A stretch of 64,000 nt of DNA, taken from contig NC_055990.1 of the NCBI RefSeq assembly GCF_018446385.1, forward strand, positions 30,279,891-30,343,890, given 5' to 3'. Positions within the stretch are counted from its first letter, which is position 1. Each line of letters opens with the position of its first letter. This DNA comes from Zingiber officinale. Taxonomy: Eukaryota > Streptophyta > Magnoliopsida > Zingiberales > Zingiberaceae. The notes beneath the pieces are model-generated. The model had not been told where the DNA came from and ran no database searches. It worked only from the letters and a program-made list of their open reading frames with translations. Position numbers and translations under genes: made by a program. Positions 47,006 through 58,549 of this stretch are shown piece by piece.

Positions 47006-47734
47006 GGGTGCGTTTGGTTCGGAGTTATTCTTGATAACCTTGGTTATCCATCCAAGGTTATCAATAAAAACCTTGTTTGGTTTAGGTATTCGATGATTCC
47101 CAAGTAATATTCCATGCCCGACACATCAGCAAAAGGGTCATACAGCCCGGAATCGGAAAACCTCAGAAAACTAAAGTTTTTGTTGATTCCGGGGTTAACG
47201 AATTTTTTTATCAAAAATACCCTTCGATAAGAAAAAACATGAAAAAAAGAGAAAAAATGTAAAAAATTATTAAAAAATGTAAAAAAATGTTTTAAAAAAT
47301 TTTAAAAATTATTTTTTTTAAAAAATAAATAATTTAAAAAAATAAAAAATTTAAAAATAAAAAATAAAATTTTTAAAAATGTTAAAAAATTTAAAAATTT
47401 AAAAATTTAAAAAAAAATTATAAAAATTTAAAATTTTTTAAAGATTTTAAAAAATTTAAACAATTTTAAAAAATAAAAAATTTAAAATAAAATAAATAAA
47501 TAAAAATTAAAATTTAAAAAATGTAAAAAAATATTAATATAAATAATATAAAAATATAAAAACATTAAAAAATAAAAAAACACATAAAAAAGTAAAAAAA
47601 CATACAGGAAAAAGAAAAGTAAAAAAATATTAAAATAAATAATAATAATAATAATAATATTATGTATAGTTGATTTTGTAACTGAGGGTAATAAGATAAA
47701 ATATTAAATTAGGGTACTACAAAAAAAACCAGCA

Positions 47735-48235
47735 TTACCGACAGATTTATCCGTCGGAATTCCGTCGCTATATGTCTATAGCGACGGAATTCCGACGGAA
47801 TAATTTCTGTTGGTAAAATATCCGCCGGCTTCTATTACCGACGGAAACAGAATTCTGACGGTATTTTATACCGACGGAAATTAAGTTTCTGTCGGTAACG
47901 TACCGACAGAAAATACATTCCGTCGGTATAATAACGATATTCTCCATCACCGATTGAGCGACATTCTCCGACGGAACAACATTTTCCGTCGGTAATTACC
48001 GACGGAACAGGATGATCCGTCGGTAATCACCGACGGAAAATGTTGTTCCGTCGGTAATTACCGACGAAACAGGGATATTCCGTCGGTAATTACCGACGGA
48101 ACAACATTTTCCGTCGGTAATTACCGACGGATCATCCTGTTCCGTCGGTTGCCTGAAGTGATGCATCGAACTAAAAGTTCGATAATTGCCGACGGAATCT
48201 ATTCCGTCGGTAATCCGTCGGAATGTCAAAAAAAA
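47735..48235. repeat. Subterminal palindromic repeats of the CACTA element, one end
   Basis: More than twenty copies of CCGACGGAA/TTCCGTCGG in alternating orientation, so that neighbours form short hairpins; a longer inverted pair spans about 47965-48150. Confidence 0.9.
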
Positions 48236-48837
48236 ATTTCCAGCTTCTTTTCGTTTACACGTTGTTCCCATATACATTTTCCACATATATAAACAAACCA
48301 TCACACTCGATGGTTTCATACAATATCCACACAACAAATACAATCCACAACAAATATAATCTACATCAAATATAATCTACACACATATATTTATCATATG
48401 ATAATCACAAACTAATAAAATCCACAAAAAAAACCATATTCCATATAATCCATAGCTAACTAAATCTACAGAATATATATTCTACACATATCCATATCAA
48501 AAATCAAGTTTACATAACACATACCGAATTAAAATGTAGTCCCAATAATACAAGAACGGGAAATCGTAGAGAAAATCCTGTAAAAAGACAAATACAAAAT
48601 GATGTTTAAATAAACAGTTTACATATTTATATATTAAGAATTTTATATGAAATAATACCTGAACAAAAAGTGAGCAAATGATGTAGTGAAGAGCCAATAT
48701 GTATATATGACTGAACGTGACTCCTGAAACATATAGTAATAAAACCTTTAGAAATAAACATGTTATAATATCAAAACAGGCTCACGTTCTATATAATAAA
48801 TAAAAAACTAAAGTATAGCTGAACAAACCTCAAAAAG

Positions 48838-50251
48838 CTAACGACCACCGTCTGATAGATCTGGAGTCTCCTGTGACTCAGATCCCTGTGATGCTTGGGT
48901 GAAAGAAGCCACGATTGCCCGCATTTGGGCCATGAGATCTTCATTACTCTTGTCACGTTCAGCTCTCTTCTTCTCCTCATCAGCTCTCCACTGATCCATA
49001 TCAGCCATCCTCTGATCCATTGATTTCAGCTGAGACCGCAGTTCTTGATTTTCACGTCTTAAAGACTGCATCTTACCAGAAGAAGAGGAACTAGCACGGC
49101 CTACTGGATTCCTCAAATGATCAAATGCCACTTTGGCCTGAGAGCCAAGGCCGTAGAGGGTGGAGTTTTTTGTCCTTCCACCGACAACATCATAATATAT
49201 CTCATTTAGATCGTCGGTGGATAAAGACTGTGACTCTCCACCCTCTGCTGATGGCTGAGATGCCTGAGCCACCCGTTCTGTCATTTCTTGCTGCATAAAA
49301 AATAATATAGTATCCAATTTGATATGTATTACTAATTACTAATCAAGATATAAATGAACAAATGTAATAAAGTTAATTATCTTACATGTAGAGTTTGAGA
49401 TCGAGAATCAACAAATGACCCATCTTTCTTCTTGTGGGTCTTCAGAAAAATCTCCATACATGTAGGCTGTCGGGCAAGCTCACGTTCCTACATTTATAAA
49501 TTAAGGAAAAAATTAATATGCTCAACAATACAAGGTTGGTAATAAATACAAAATTTGTTATAAAGTATAATTTTAAATTATACTCACCAGATCAATGGTA
49601 TGCTCAACAATAGATCTGGATCCTGACGTATGCCGAGCGGTTCCGGTGCTCGGGCCACCTGGTTCTGTATTCCTATTTGCTTTTGCCTTTTCGGCATTAG
49701 CTTGCCACCTTTCTGCAGCCCAGGTGGCCGTCCATGCACTCCATATCACCTCCGAAACATAAGCAGGCCTAGTGCCCTTCTTTCTCATGTAATACATATG
49801 ATCTCTGTAGAGTTTGGCACAATAAGTATTCCATGTAGCTTTAAATTGATCTTCTTGCCCGTCTACCCAAGTATATCTTTTCTATAATTATAAGTTAAAC
49901 ATTTAGTTTAAATGATATAAATGATAACTATATTATAGAATGTGAATTAAATATATTAAATTTACTCACCACAAATTCATTATAATAAAATAGCTTCATC
50001 TCCTGGTCTACATGCCTCCATGTAGTACCAGACGCGCTAACTCGTTCCTTAAATTTTGCAGTGATATATGTGGCAACTCTGTGCCCATCCGGAGTGAACC
50101 TGCACAAAAATAGACCTTTAGGTTATGAGAAATATATTATAACTAATGTTATATATAAACTTGAATAATTAATAAGACAATATACTTACGAGTCCCCGAC
50201 AACGGTAAGGACTTTGTGGCCACGGGGTGCCACAGCCTGCTGCTCTGCCAT
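48838..50251 (-). CDS. TNPA-like CACTA protein (Ptta/En/Spm family)
   Basis: Binds subterminal repeats and acts with TNP2 in excision. Pieces on the minus strand: start MAEQQAVAPRGHKVLTVVGD (ATG at 50251), FTPDGHRVATYITAKF, a stretch with YMRKKGTRPAYVSEVIWSAW (to 49573), ARQPTCMEIFLKTHKKKDGS (about 49490-49390), then a 159-residue frame 49317-48838. The last has a Ser/Glu-rich start and a coiled coil (LRRENQELRSQLKSMDQRMA). AT-rich spacers with splice-like ends separate the pieces. The pieces are in the expected order; exact exon limits were not fixed, so coordinates are the outer bounds. Confidence 0.7.
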
Positions 50252-50387
50252 GATAATATCTACAAAATAACATTGCAACACATCATAAAAAGGTCTAAAA
50301 ACCTGATAATATAAATACAAAACATTAAGGAAATCTACTTACTGACGGAAATAATAATGTTAATATTTAATCATCATTAACATCTGA

Positions 50388-53300
50388 CTAGTCAACATTA
50401 ACAGTTTCTATGTCCTCATTGCTAGATGAGCTTAGTTCAACTTCATCCTCACTGTTGGACATCTCCCCATCATCCATCTCTTCGTAAATGTCATTAGCAT
50501 CTACAAGCAATTGAGAAGTAGATTGGTGTTGTAAATCAACTGAATATATCTCCACTTCATTATTCTGAAATGCATCATGGTTTTGAGCAGTGATTGTATT
50601 CGGCATCTCTATGGTCGAGCGAGGCTTGATTCGACAAACAGACAACCATTCACTAGATCTTCTTCTCTTCGTAGGGTATTCAAGATAGAAAACTTGACCC
50701 GCTTGTATTCCGAAAATAAAAGGCTCAAACTTGTTGAATCTTTTATTTGCATTAACCTCAACTAAATTATAATTTGGATGAATTCGAGTACCTATTCTTG
50801 GGGTCGGATCATACCATGAACATTTGAACAACACACATCTCTTTATTGGTAATGCAGGATATTCAATCTCTATGATTTCATCAAATCTACCATAATAATC
50901 AAATTCAGTGTTATTGTTGTCCACATATCCTTTGACGCAAACACCAGAATTATAAGTTAATCTTCGTGAATCTCGTTGTGCCACGTGGAATTTAAGACCA
51001 TTAACATAGTAACCAGAATACACCTTTATTTTACGAAGGGGTCCTGATGCAATATTCATTATCCTATCATCTTGCACATTTGATATTCTACGATCTTTCA
51101 CCTATAAAAATAAGTAACATATATCTTAGTACACTTCTTAATAAACATGAGCTTAAAAATTTCACAAATTTTCTAACTTACATATATTTGAAACCACAAT
51201 GCAAATTCGGTCTCTAACTTTGTAGCTACCTCAGTTGCACCAATTGATGGATTTTGGAGATATAATTATTGTTCGTATAAGCTGAGAAAATAAGTAATTA
51301 TATTAAAATTGGGATATCAAGCAAAATAATTAAACAAATGATAATTGTTTGATTTAAGAAGTTTACTTACTTTATGTATGGTTTGACCTCTTCACAATTT
51401 AAGAGTATATATGTTCTTGCAGCATGATATTCTTCCTCGGTTAACCATCTAGCAAGCGATGCACCCATTAACTTACCAGGAAACTTAAAAATAGAAAGCA
51501 TAGATGGATCTATCGACTGACAAGCATCATCAGAATTTCTAGGACACCTGCGATGTCTTGTTTGCACACTATCAACAAAATAATATGAGCAGAAAGAAGA
51601 TGCTTCTTCTACTAGATAAGCATTGCATATTGACCCTTCAACTCTTGCTTTGTTACGAACATTATTTTTTAATTTCCTCAAAAATCGTTCAAATGGATAC
51701 ATCCATCTGTACTGCACAGGACCTGCTATTTGTGCCTCGTATGGTAAATGTACTGGTAGATGTTCCATTGAATCAAAAAACTTGGTGGAAATATGCGCTC
51801 CAGTTTACATAATATGAGTGGAATGTCTGTTTCTAGCCAAGCATATCATCTATCGTAATACACCTTGATGTCAAATCTCTAAAAATAGACTCAATTCGGT
51901 GAGTGCTTGCCAAACATTTTGAGGAAGTAAGTCATGGAAAGCTATTGGAATAAGTCTTTGCATAAATACATGACATCATGACTTTTCATTCCAAACATCT
52001 TTAATCTATTCATATCCACACATCGACCCATATTTGATGCATAACCATCTGGAAATTTGATTTCTTTCAACCAATTACATAAAGCTTGCTTGCCATCTTT
52101 GTCCAATGTATAACAAGCCTTTGGAAATCTATTAGTTATTTCATCTTGATGCAACTCTGGTCTATTGACTAGGTCTTTTAATTCCTCACGTGATTTTGCA
52201 GTGTCTTTAGTTCTTCCAGCACATTCATCACAGTATTAAAGATATTATCGAAGAAATTTTTCTCAATATGCATAACATCTAAATTATGTCGAATAAGCGG
52301 ATACTTCCAATACGGTAACTCCCAAAAATACTCCTTTTCTTCCAACCACACTTGCACATCCTAACAATATATTTATTTATCTCATCGAAACCAGATTGTG
52401 ATACTGGTAGAAATCCATAACTATCAATTTGCTCAATGATTTGTTCACCTGAAGCATGGAGTGGAGGAGGTTTTCTGACTACAACATTTTTTAAGAATTT
52501 CTTATTTCGCCTAAAAGAGTGATCAAGTGGTAAAAATTTACGGTGATTATCAAACCAAGACACCTTCCCACTGTAAGGTAATGAAAATGCATCGAATCGG
52601 TCATGCAGTGTGGACATGCTAATTTACCAGCTGTGCTCCAACCCGATAACATTGAGTATGCTGGAAAATCACTGATCGTCCATAATAATGCAGCATGCAA
52701 TCTAAAATTAGTTTTGCTTGCAACATCATAAATCACCGACCCTACATTCCATAATTCATTTAACTCTGCAATAAGAGGTTGTAAGAAAACATCTATCTTC
52801 TCTTTGGGATTGGTTGGACCAGGAATAAGTACTGTAAGGAACATAAATTCATCTTTCATACACATCCATGGCGGTAAATTGTAAGGTGTTAATATAACCG
52901 GCCAAGATGAATATTGTTGTCCTGACTGTCCAAATGGTTGAAATCCATCTGCAGAAAGTCCCAATCTCACATTACGTGGTTCCATTGCAAATGAAGGAAA
53001 TACAACATCTAGATGTTTCCATGCAGGTGAATCAGAAGGATGACACATTATACCTCCATCGTGCTCATGCTCATGATGCCACGTCATATGGCAAGCTGTA
53101 GCAGCAGATGCATACAAACGTTGAAGTCTAGCAGTTAACGGAAAATAATACATCACTTTCCATGCTATTATTTTCTTCTTCTTCCCTGGTATGCGAGTAT
53201 CATGCTTATAACGAGGGTGTGTACAGATTTTGCATTCACGCAGATCATTGTCTTCATTCCAAAATATCATGCGATTATTTATACAACAATCAATCTTCTC

Positions 53301-53961
53301 CACAGGCAAACCTAAACCTCGATCAATTTTTTGTACTGTAAAACTATCCGTCATTATGTTATCGCAGGGAGCAATTCGACATCAATCGACAAATGTCGTC
53401 GTAACATCTTTCTGAAAAATGATGTTCTGCTTTCATATTTAATAACCTTGCAGTAGCTGATAATTGAGAATGACCTGAGGGAATGTCTTTCCACACTTCT
53501 CTTTCACTAGCCTTTAACATTTCATATAGTTGCTGATATTCAGGTGTTGGTGTTTCATCTATATTAGAATAATCAACTGTAGCATTTATCGTATCATGAA
53601 CCATTGATTGCATTGCGATATTAATATTAATTGATGCTTCAGGATCAGTAACCGTTGCCCTGGATGACGAACCACCAGAAGGTCCAATTGGTTCATATAA
53701 ATAAGGTTCTCCGTGACAGTACCAATTGTAGTAATTTGGCACAAAACCATTTCTACATATATGCATTTTTACAGTATCCTCATCACGGAAAGCTCTATTT
53801 TGACATTTTTTATGATTGCATGGACACCGTAACTCAGCACCATTCATACATTCAGGGTGACTTTTAGCAAAGTTCACAAACTGTTCAACTTCAGCAATAA
53901 AATTATCTCTGATAAATCCTTTTTCTAATCGATTGTACATCCAAGCTTTGTTCATAGACAT
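50388..53961 (-). pseudogene. tnp2 (TNPD-like) transposase region of the CACTA element, broken
   Basis: In order on the minus strand: transposase-associated N-terminal domain (53961-53359; RCPCNHKKCQNRAF), transposase_21/tnp2 core (53354-52491; RLGLSADGFQPFG, WPVILTPYNLPPWMCM, SGWSTAGKLACPHC), its continuation in another frame (52617-52279), a further piece (52154-51942), DUF4218 (51768-51367; YRWMYPFERFLRKLKNNVRN) and DUF4216 (51101-50388; YYGRFDEIIEIEYP). The joins at about 53357 and 52600 change frame without splice sites, and the 52270-51800 stretch is poorly open. DUF4218 to DUF4216 may be joined by an ordinary intron. So at least two frameshifts make this copy defective. Confidence 0.85.
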
Positions 53962-54224
53962 TTTTACCTAAAACTAATATATTGAGAACTAAAAATTAAC
54001 ATACATTAAGATACTAACACAAAACAAACAAACGGACTATATTATGCTATAAATTAACATACTAACATAACCTATTTCTAACTTTAATCATGTTAAATGA
54101 CATACAGTATAATTTAGTAAATTTTACCTGAATATGTGTAGGTCAACTGGAGAAGAGCAGCAAATGCTACCTGTTTACAAAATAAAAATAATTTAGCTAA
54201 AAATTAACAAAAATAATTTTCAAG

Positions 54225-54530
54225 TTGCTTGCGGGCGCTGGCGGCAGCAGTAGGCCGGAGGCGGCCGCCGCCGGCCCCTGCCGGGCGCAGAAGGCCGCAG
54301 GCGGCCGCCTCTGGCCGCTGGCGGGCGCAGAAGCCCGCAGGCGGCCGCCGGCCGCTGGCAGGCGCAGATGCTCGCAGGCGGCCGCCGCCGGCTGGCGCAG
54401 ATGGCCGCTGGCGGCCGAAGCCGAACGCCGCCAGCCGATGGCGGGCGCAGAAACCCGCTGCGGGCGAGGAAGCCCACTGCGGGCACGCGCCGCCGCGTGT
54501 GGGCGAAGGCCGGCGGCAACTGCCGCTCGC
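54225..54530. repeat. GC-rich minisatellite inside the CACTA element
   Basis: Imperfect units of about 30 bp built on GCGGGCGCAGAAGCCCGCAG and GCGGCCGCCG, nearly free of A and T runs, in the untranslated region upstream of tnp2. Long open frames in all phases come from the repeat and are not genes. Confidence 0.85.
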
Positions 54531-54674
54531 CGGAAAAAAAGGAAAAAAAACAAAACCAAAAACTAACCTGCGATCGGGAACGGGAGAACGAAGCGATCGG
54601 GAACGGGAGAACGAAGCCGTCGGCCGCGCGCGCGTGAGGGAAACAGGAGGGAGGTTAGGGTTTTTTTAGGGGAA

Positions 54675-54920
54675 CTTGCCGACGGAATTCATATTCCGTC
54701 GGTACACTTTAAGTTTACCGACGGAATTACTAATTCCGTCGGTAAACCCATTAATTTACCGACGGGATGGCTTATTCCGTCGGTAATATCATTAGTTTAC
54801 CGACGGAATATTAATTCCGTCGGTATCACGCTGTTATACCGACGGAATGATTTATTCCGTCGATAAAAAGTAGAGTTTACCGACAGCATATTAATTCCGT
54901 CGGTAGTCCCGTCGGAAACA
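54675..54920. repeat. Subterminal palindromic repeats of the CACTA element, other end
   Basis: About fourteen copies of CCGACGGAA/TTCCGTCGG in alternating orientation, the same motif as at the opposite end. Confidence 0.9.
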
Positions 54921-55097
54921 CTGGTTTTTTTTGTGGTATTCATTAAAACTTTCAAACAAACAAGTTTTTGTTACATTATCTAAGTTGAATCAAATAACAT
55001 TTGGTTATGTTTTATTCCCTATAACCTTGGTTATGTGATTACCTGATAATCACATAACCAAGATTATATATGATGACTTGAACCAAACGTACCCTAA

Positions 55098-56037
55098 AAG
55101 TCCATGACTGTATGCGGATCGATGAAGAGATGAAAACTTTTCTAGTATGATTATTGTTTAGGGACAAGATTAATTGAATTTTCAATGCTGGTTCATTTAG
55201 GCTAAGGGTAATTGGTTGTGTTCATTTCTGATGATTGGTGTCCACAGACACTGGTGCGGGGACACAAGAAAACCTGCATGCATGCATGACTTATTCAATT
55301 TTAAGCCTCATCAATCAACTTGCCTGACCAACTAGTTAAAACATAATAAGGAAATAAAATAAAATGCATAAATATAAAACTACTATGTTCTTTATCATAT
55401 TCATATGCATCTTCATTATTCTATATTATCGCATTGCTTTTTAGGATCATAAGATTGATGTTTGATTTAGGAGAAAATATTTCATCTTCCTCCCGATTAG
55501 ATTTTGATTTTTTGATAATATAACTTAAATATGTATTCAAAGATGTGGCATGAAGTATGCACGATAATAGTCATAAGGAGATTCAAACTAAAATTAGCCA
55601 TTAAGTATAGAAAAGAACTCAAAGATTGTGTTAATTTATTTTAACCAAAGTTTCAAAAAGTCAATCGATCATCTGTTAAAACAAATTGTTTTGGTACATC
55701 ATTTCCTTAACATTTACAACATCGATCATTTTCACAAGCATTTACAACACATTAGAATCATAAGCACCACTAAGACAATCATTTAACATACATGATAAAA
55801 TTAACAAACACCACCGAATCATTTCCTCAAGCATTTACAAGTTACAACACGGTAGAATTACAAGCACACTTTATTTTGACTAAACAGTTAACAAACACCC
55901 AAACTTTTTACAGAGCATAACATAGATCATAGCCATGTCCGAAAGCCTAAGTTTAGGAACAAAAAAAAAAATTACATAATAGCAAAAGGTAAGAAAATAC
56001 AACATGAAGGATTGCTTGCAGCGAGATGAGCTACATC
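55098..56037. other. AT-rich spacer between transposons and RNR2 pseudogene
   Basis: No gene seen. CATTTACAACA-type blocks recur several times between 55700 and 55860 (short degenerate repeat). Confidence 0.4.
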
Positions 56038-56955
56038 TTAAAAATCCTCATCCAGCTTGAACTCATGGTTAGCATCTCAAAAAAGTTGGTCTTTCCTTGC
56101 AGCGAGATGAGCTCCATCCAGTCAAAAGGATTGCTTACCTTGTACATATTTTCATACCCTAAAGCCCTTAGAAGATGATCTGCAACGAACTTAATGTACT
56201 GGCTCATGAGTTCACTATTCATCCCAATAAGGGCAACAGGAAGGGAATCACAGACAAATTCCCGCTCAATATCAACAGCGTCGGCAACAATAGACCGCAC
56301 TCTTTCCTCTGAGAGCTTACTACGAAGGAGGCTATAAAGGAGACAAGCAAAATCACAATGAAGACCTTCATCACGAGATATGAGTTCATTTGAAAAGGTC
56401 AGGCCCGGCATCAATCCACGCTTCTTGAGCCAAAAGATAGCACAGAAGGAACCCGAAAAGAAAATGCCCTCGACGCAAGCAAAGGCAACGAGTCGCTAGG
56501 CAAAGGATTCGGATGATTCAATCCATCGCAGAGCCCAATTAGCCTTGCGAGTGACGGAAGGAATAGTCTCGATAGCATCGAAGAGATGGTCCTTCTCATT
56601 GTTATCTTTATCCGGAGTGGTTAGTGCGTAGAAGAATGTCCAATGAGATCGTGGGTTTAAATCATAGGGTAGTTAGGGCGTAAATTTCTGATCCCCGTGT
56701 CCCTTTTCTCACTGTGCACTAACTTCTCCGGTTATCGTGATTAATCTCCTTCATGATTGCCTTGGGCGAGGTCCACGGGGGCACTGGGGGCGAGCGTTAT
56801 CGTCTTTTTTGCCCAATTGATGATGTAGGCATCAAGAAGAAGCGCGTACATCTTAGAGTGAATGCCCTCAATCATCATCTGGAAGGTGTAGAAGTTGCGG
56901 GCCTCGAGGAGTGTCACCTCTCGACAGAACCGAGCGGCAAGGTTCTCTATCACGT
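56038..56955 (-). pseudogene. Ribonucleotide reductase small subunit (RNR2) pseudogene
   Basis: RNR2 carries the diiron-tyrosyl radical of the enzyme that makes deoxyribonucleotides. Minus-strand pieces in order: [20 protein letters not shown] to LLLDAYIIN (56945-56815), then, after a SINE, DNNEKDHLFDAIETIPSVTR (from about 56608), WALRWIES, a stop where Gln-Arg-Leu is usual, [59 protein letters not shown] and, in another frame, [10 protein letters not shown] with the normal stop at 56038. The EGIH...Y and EGLH iron/radical motifs are still there. The first third of the protein is missing. Breaks: 5' truncation, one in-frame stop, a deletion with frameshift near the C-terminus and two SINE insertions. 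Plant RNR2 genes can be intronless, so absence of introns does not prove retroposition. Confidence 0.9.
56611..56813 (+). mobile_element. SINE copy a, inside the RNR2 pseudogene
   Basis: About 200 bp: A-box-like AGTGGTTAGTGCG (56614), B-box-like GTGGGTTTAAATC, then GGGCGTAAATTTCTGAT, a CCTTGGGCGAGG block, GGGGGCGAGCG and a T-rich 3' end. It splits RNR2 between residues LLDAYIIN and DKDNNEKDHLF. The same blocks occur in reverse at 56957-57115. Confidence 0.75.
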
Positions 56956-56956
56956 G

Positions 56957-57115
56957 GCAAAAGGCGAAATCGCTCGCCCCCAGCGCCCCCGCCGCACCCG
57001 ACCCAAGGTCATCACGAGGGAGGTAAATCACAGCATCCTGAGCGAGCATGTGGTATGTGGGGTGAGTTGTACAGGGACCGGAGATTTACGCCCCGACTAC
57101 CCTGAGTTTCCTTAT
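56957..57115 (-). mobile_element. SINE copy b, opposite orientation
   Basis: On the minus strand: AGGGTAGTCGGGGCGTAAAT, CCACATACCACATGCTCGCT, GTGATTTACCTCCCTCGTGA, GACCTTGGGTCGG, GGGGGCGAGCG, and a tail CGCCTTTTGCC directly joined to the RNR2 part. The A-box part is missing or unrecognisable. A minus-strand frame 57049-56741 runs through this SINE, RNR2 and the other SINE; it is a chimera, not a gene. Confidence 0.75.
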
Positions 57116-58549
57116 ATAGATAATCTAACCTTATATATCACTTATCAAATAAATCATGAAGTGCTCGTGATTATTGATCTATCCAAGACTGCTAGTGTCC
57201 TTAGATTTATCATTTTATTAGAGAAAAATATCTAACGGTCTCTTCAGAGTAACAAAGGAGGTAAATTACAAAAGGCCTTTACCCATTAACAACATTACAA
57301 CTAAGGAATTGAGATAATCAATAGGGGCATTTCATATCCACTAAAAATAACTAACTGTATCAGCCCATGGAGACATTGATAGTTATTTGTTCATAAAATG
57401 GTTTGAGATGATGGGATTTGATTGATAACGTTAAAGCTTTTGAACATAACCCAATTTTGTAACCATTTCAATCAAAACTTAGATTTTTTGCGTGAACTTA
57501 TTTCTCGTAGGTTATGTATCATAAACATAAATGTTTCCAAGTCTAATAATTTTTTATTTTTGTGATAATTCCCTAATTTTATATAATTATTTGAATTAAA
57601 GTTAGACTTTTCAAACTTTGGTCCACCAAAGATATTCTCTAGGTTGATTTAAAAATATCCCGGGACATGGTACCACGGTAAAATATTCAGATTATCACTA
57701 GGTATCTCGGGTTGATCTCTAATTATGACGTATTTATAGGAATTTTCCTCTAAATGGGAAGCACAATCAAAGGATGCTAGGCGTCTGAGTTGGTTGACGT
57801 GCGCACTTCCCGATTTATCCTAGTGGCCAGTGGAAAACTTCCATGGGACCGGGCCGACCACCCAAGGATAGTCAATGAAACTAACTGGGATTATATTTAC
57901 AGAAATTTTCCTCCAAATAGGGAGCGCAATCAAAGGATGCTGGGCGTCTGGACTGTCGCGCGCGCGCTTCTCGATTTACTCTGGTGGTCTGTGGGAAACT
58001 TTTGTGGAGTTTTCTTTATTTGTTTCCCTCTTTTTTTACTTTTACTGTTCTAAGAGTACATAAAGTCGTCCCGTTAATCTAATTAGATTATGGCAATACA
58101 TACTTTCTATTGGAAGTGACTAGTTGTTGTCCAAACCAAAGAAAAGAGGTTCTACATATAAGAAGAATAGATCCTTCTTTCGTTGCACGATTCACATATC
58201 ATGTACTTTTCTTTTACACTCCTCTCCATTCTATTTTTTATACATTTTAGTCAACGAGGTTAACTGAAATTATATTTTTTTAGGTTGATTAAAAATTATA
58301 TTTAAAAAAAATGGACCATCTAAACTAAATTAATAAATTAATTTATTTGATAGGATAAGCAAATTGATAAATCATGTTTGGTTAAAATTATATTTAAAAT
58401 AAATTTATTAATATTAATATGTTGATCATATTTAAAATATAACCAAATATAATTATTTATAATTTTTCGAAACATTTAAAAGAAAAATATTAAATTAGTG
58501 AGATAATTCTAAGTTAGGATTCAATTAAAACCCTAATCCGATCCTACCC
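57116..58549. other. Spacer with a local duplication
   Basis: No gene or RNR2 N-terminal part was found. A ~115-bp unit occurs at about 57727-57842 and 57890-58002 (see repeat). The rest is AT-rich. Confidence 0.4.
57727..58002. repeat. Local direct duplication of ~115 bp
   Basis: Shared blocks in both units: AATTTTCCTC, CACAATCAAAGGATGCTAGG (or CGCAATCAAAGGATGCTGGG), GGCGTCT, CTTCYCGATTTA, and GGGAAACTT or GGAAAACTT. The units are diverged and separated by about 50 bp. Confidence 0.75.

Larger units (their letters stand above)
47715..54938 (-). mobile_element. En/Spm-type CACTA transposon with both transposase genes
   Basis: Terminal inverted repeats TACYACAAAAAAAACCAG (18 bp, one mismatch) close both ends; the canonical start CACTA has become TACTA or TACCA. 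Subterminal regions (47735-48235 and 54675-54920) are packed with ACCGACGGAAT and its complement, the layout of TNPA-binding sites in this superfamily. Inside, on the minus strand, lie a tnp2 (TNPD-like) region and a TNPA-like gene. No clean 3-bp target duplication was seen. Length about 7.2 kb. The tnp2 frame is broken, so the copy is probably not autonomous. Confidence 0.9.
47006..55094. mobile_element. Harbinger-type element interrupted by a CACTA transposon
   Basis: Left end GGGTGCGTTTGGTTC (47006) and right end, read on the minus strand, GGGTACGTTTGGTTC (55094) are inverted repeats, flanked on both sides by TAA (47003-47005, 55095-55097), the usual 3-bp target of PIF/Harbinger elements. 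Left arm 47006-47714 has a long A-rich core; right arm 54939-55094. Without the insertion it is about 860 bp and has no transposase frame. Confidence 0.8.

Noticed and set aside
54197-54669. Several overlapping frames of up to 146 residues
   Set aside because: Produced by the GC-rich minisatellite, which lacks stops in all phases.
56741-57049. 102-residue frame as an intact RNR2-like protein
   Set aside because: A chimera of SINE, 130 bp of RNR2 and a second SINE.
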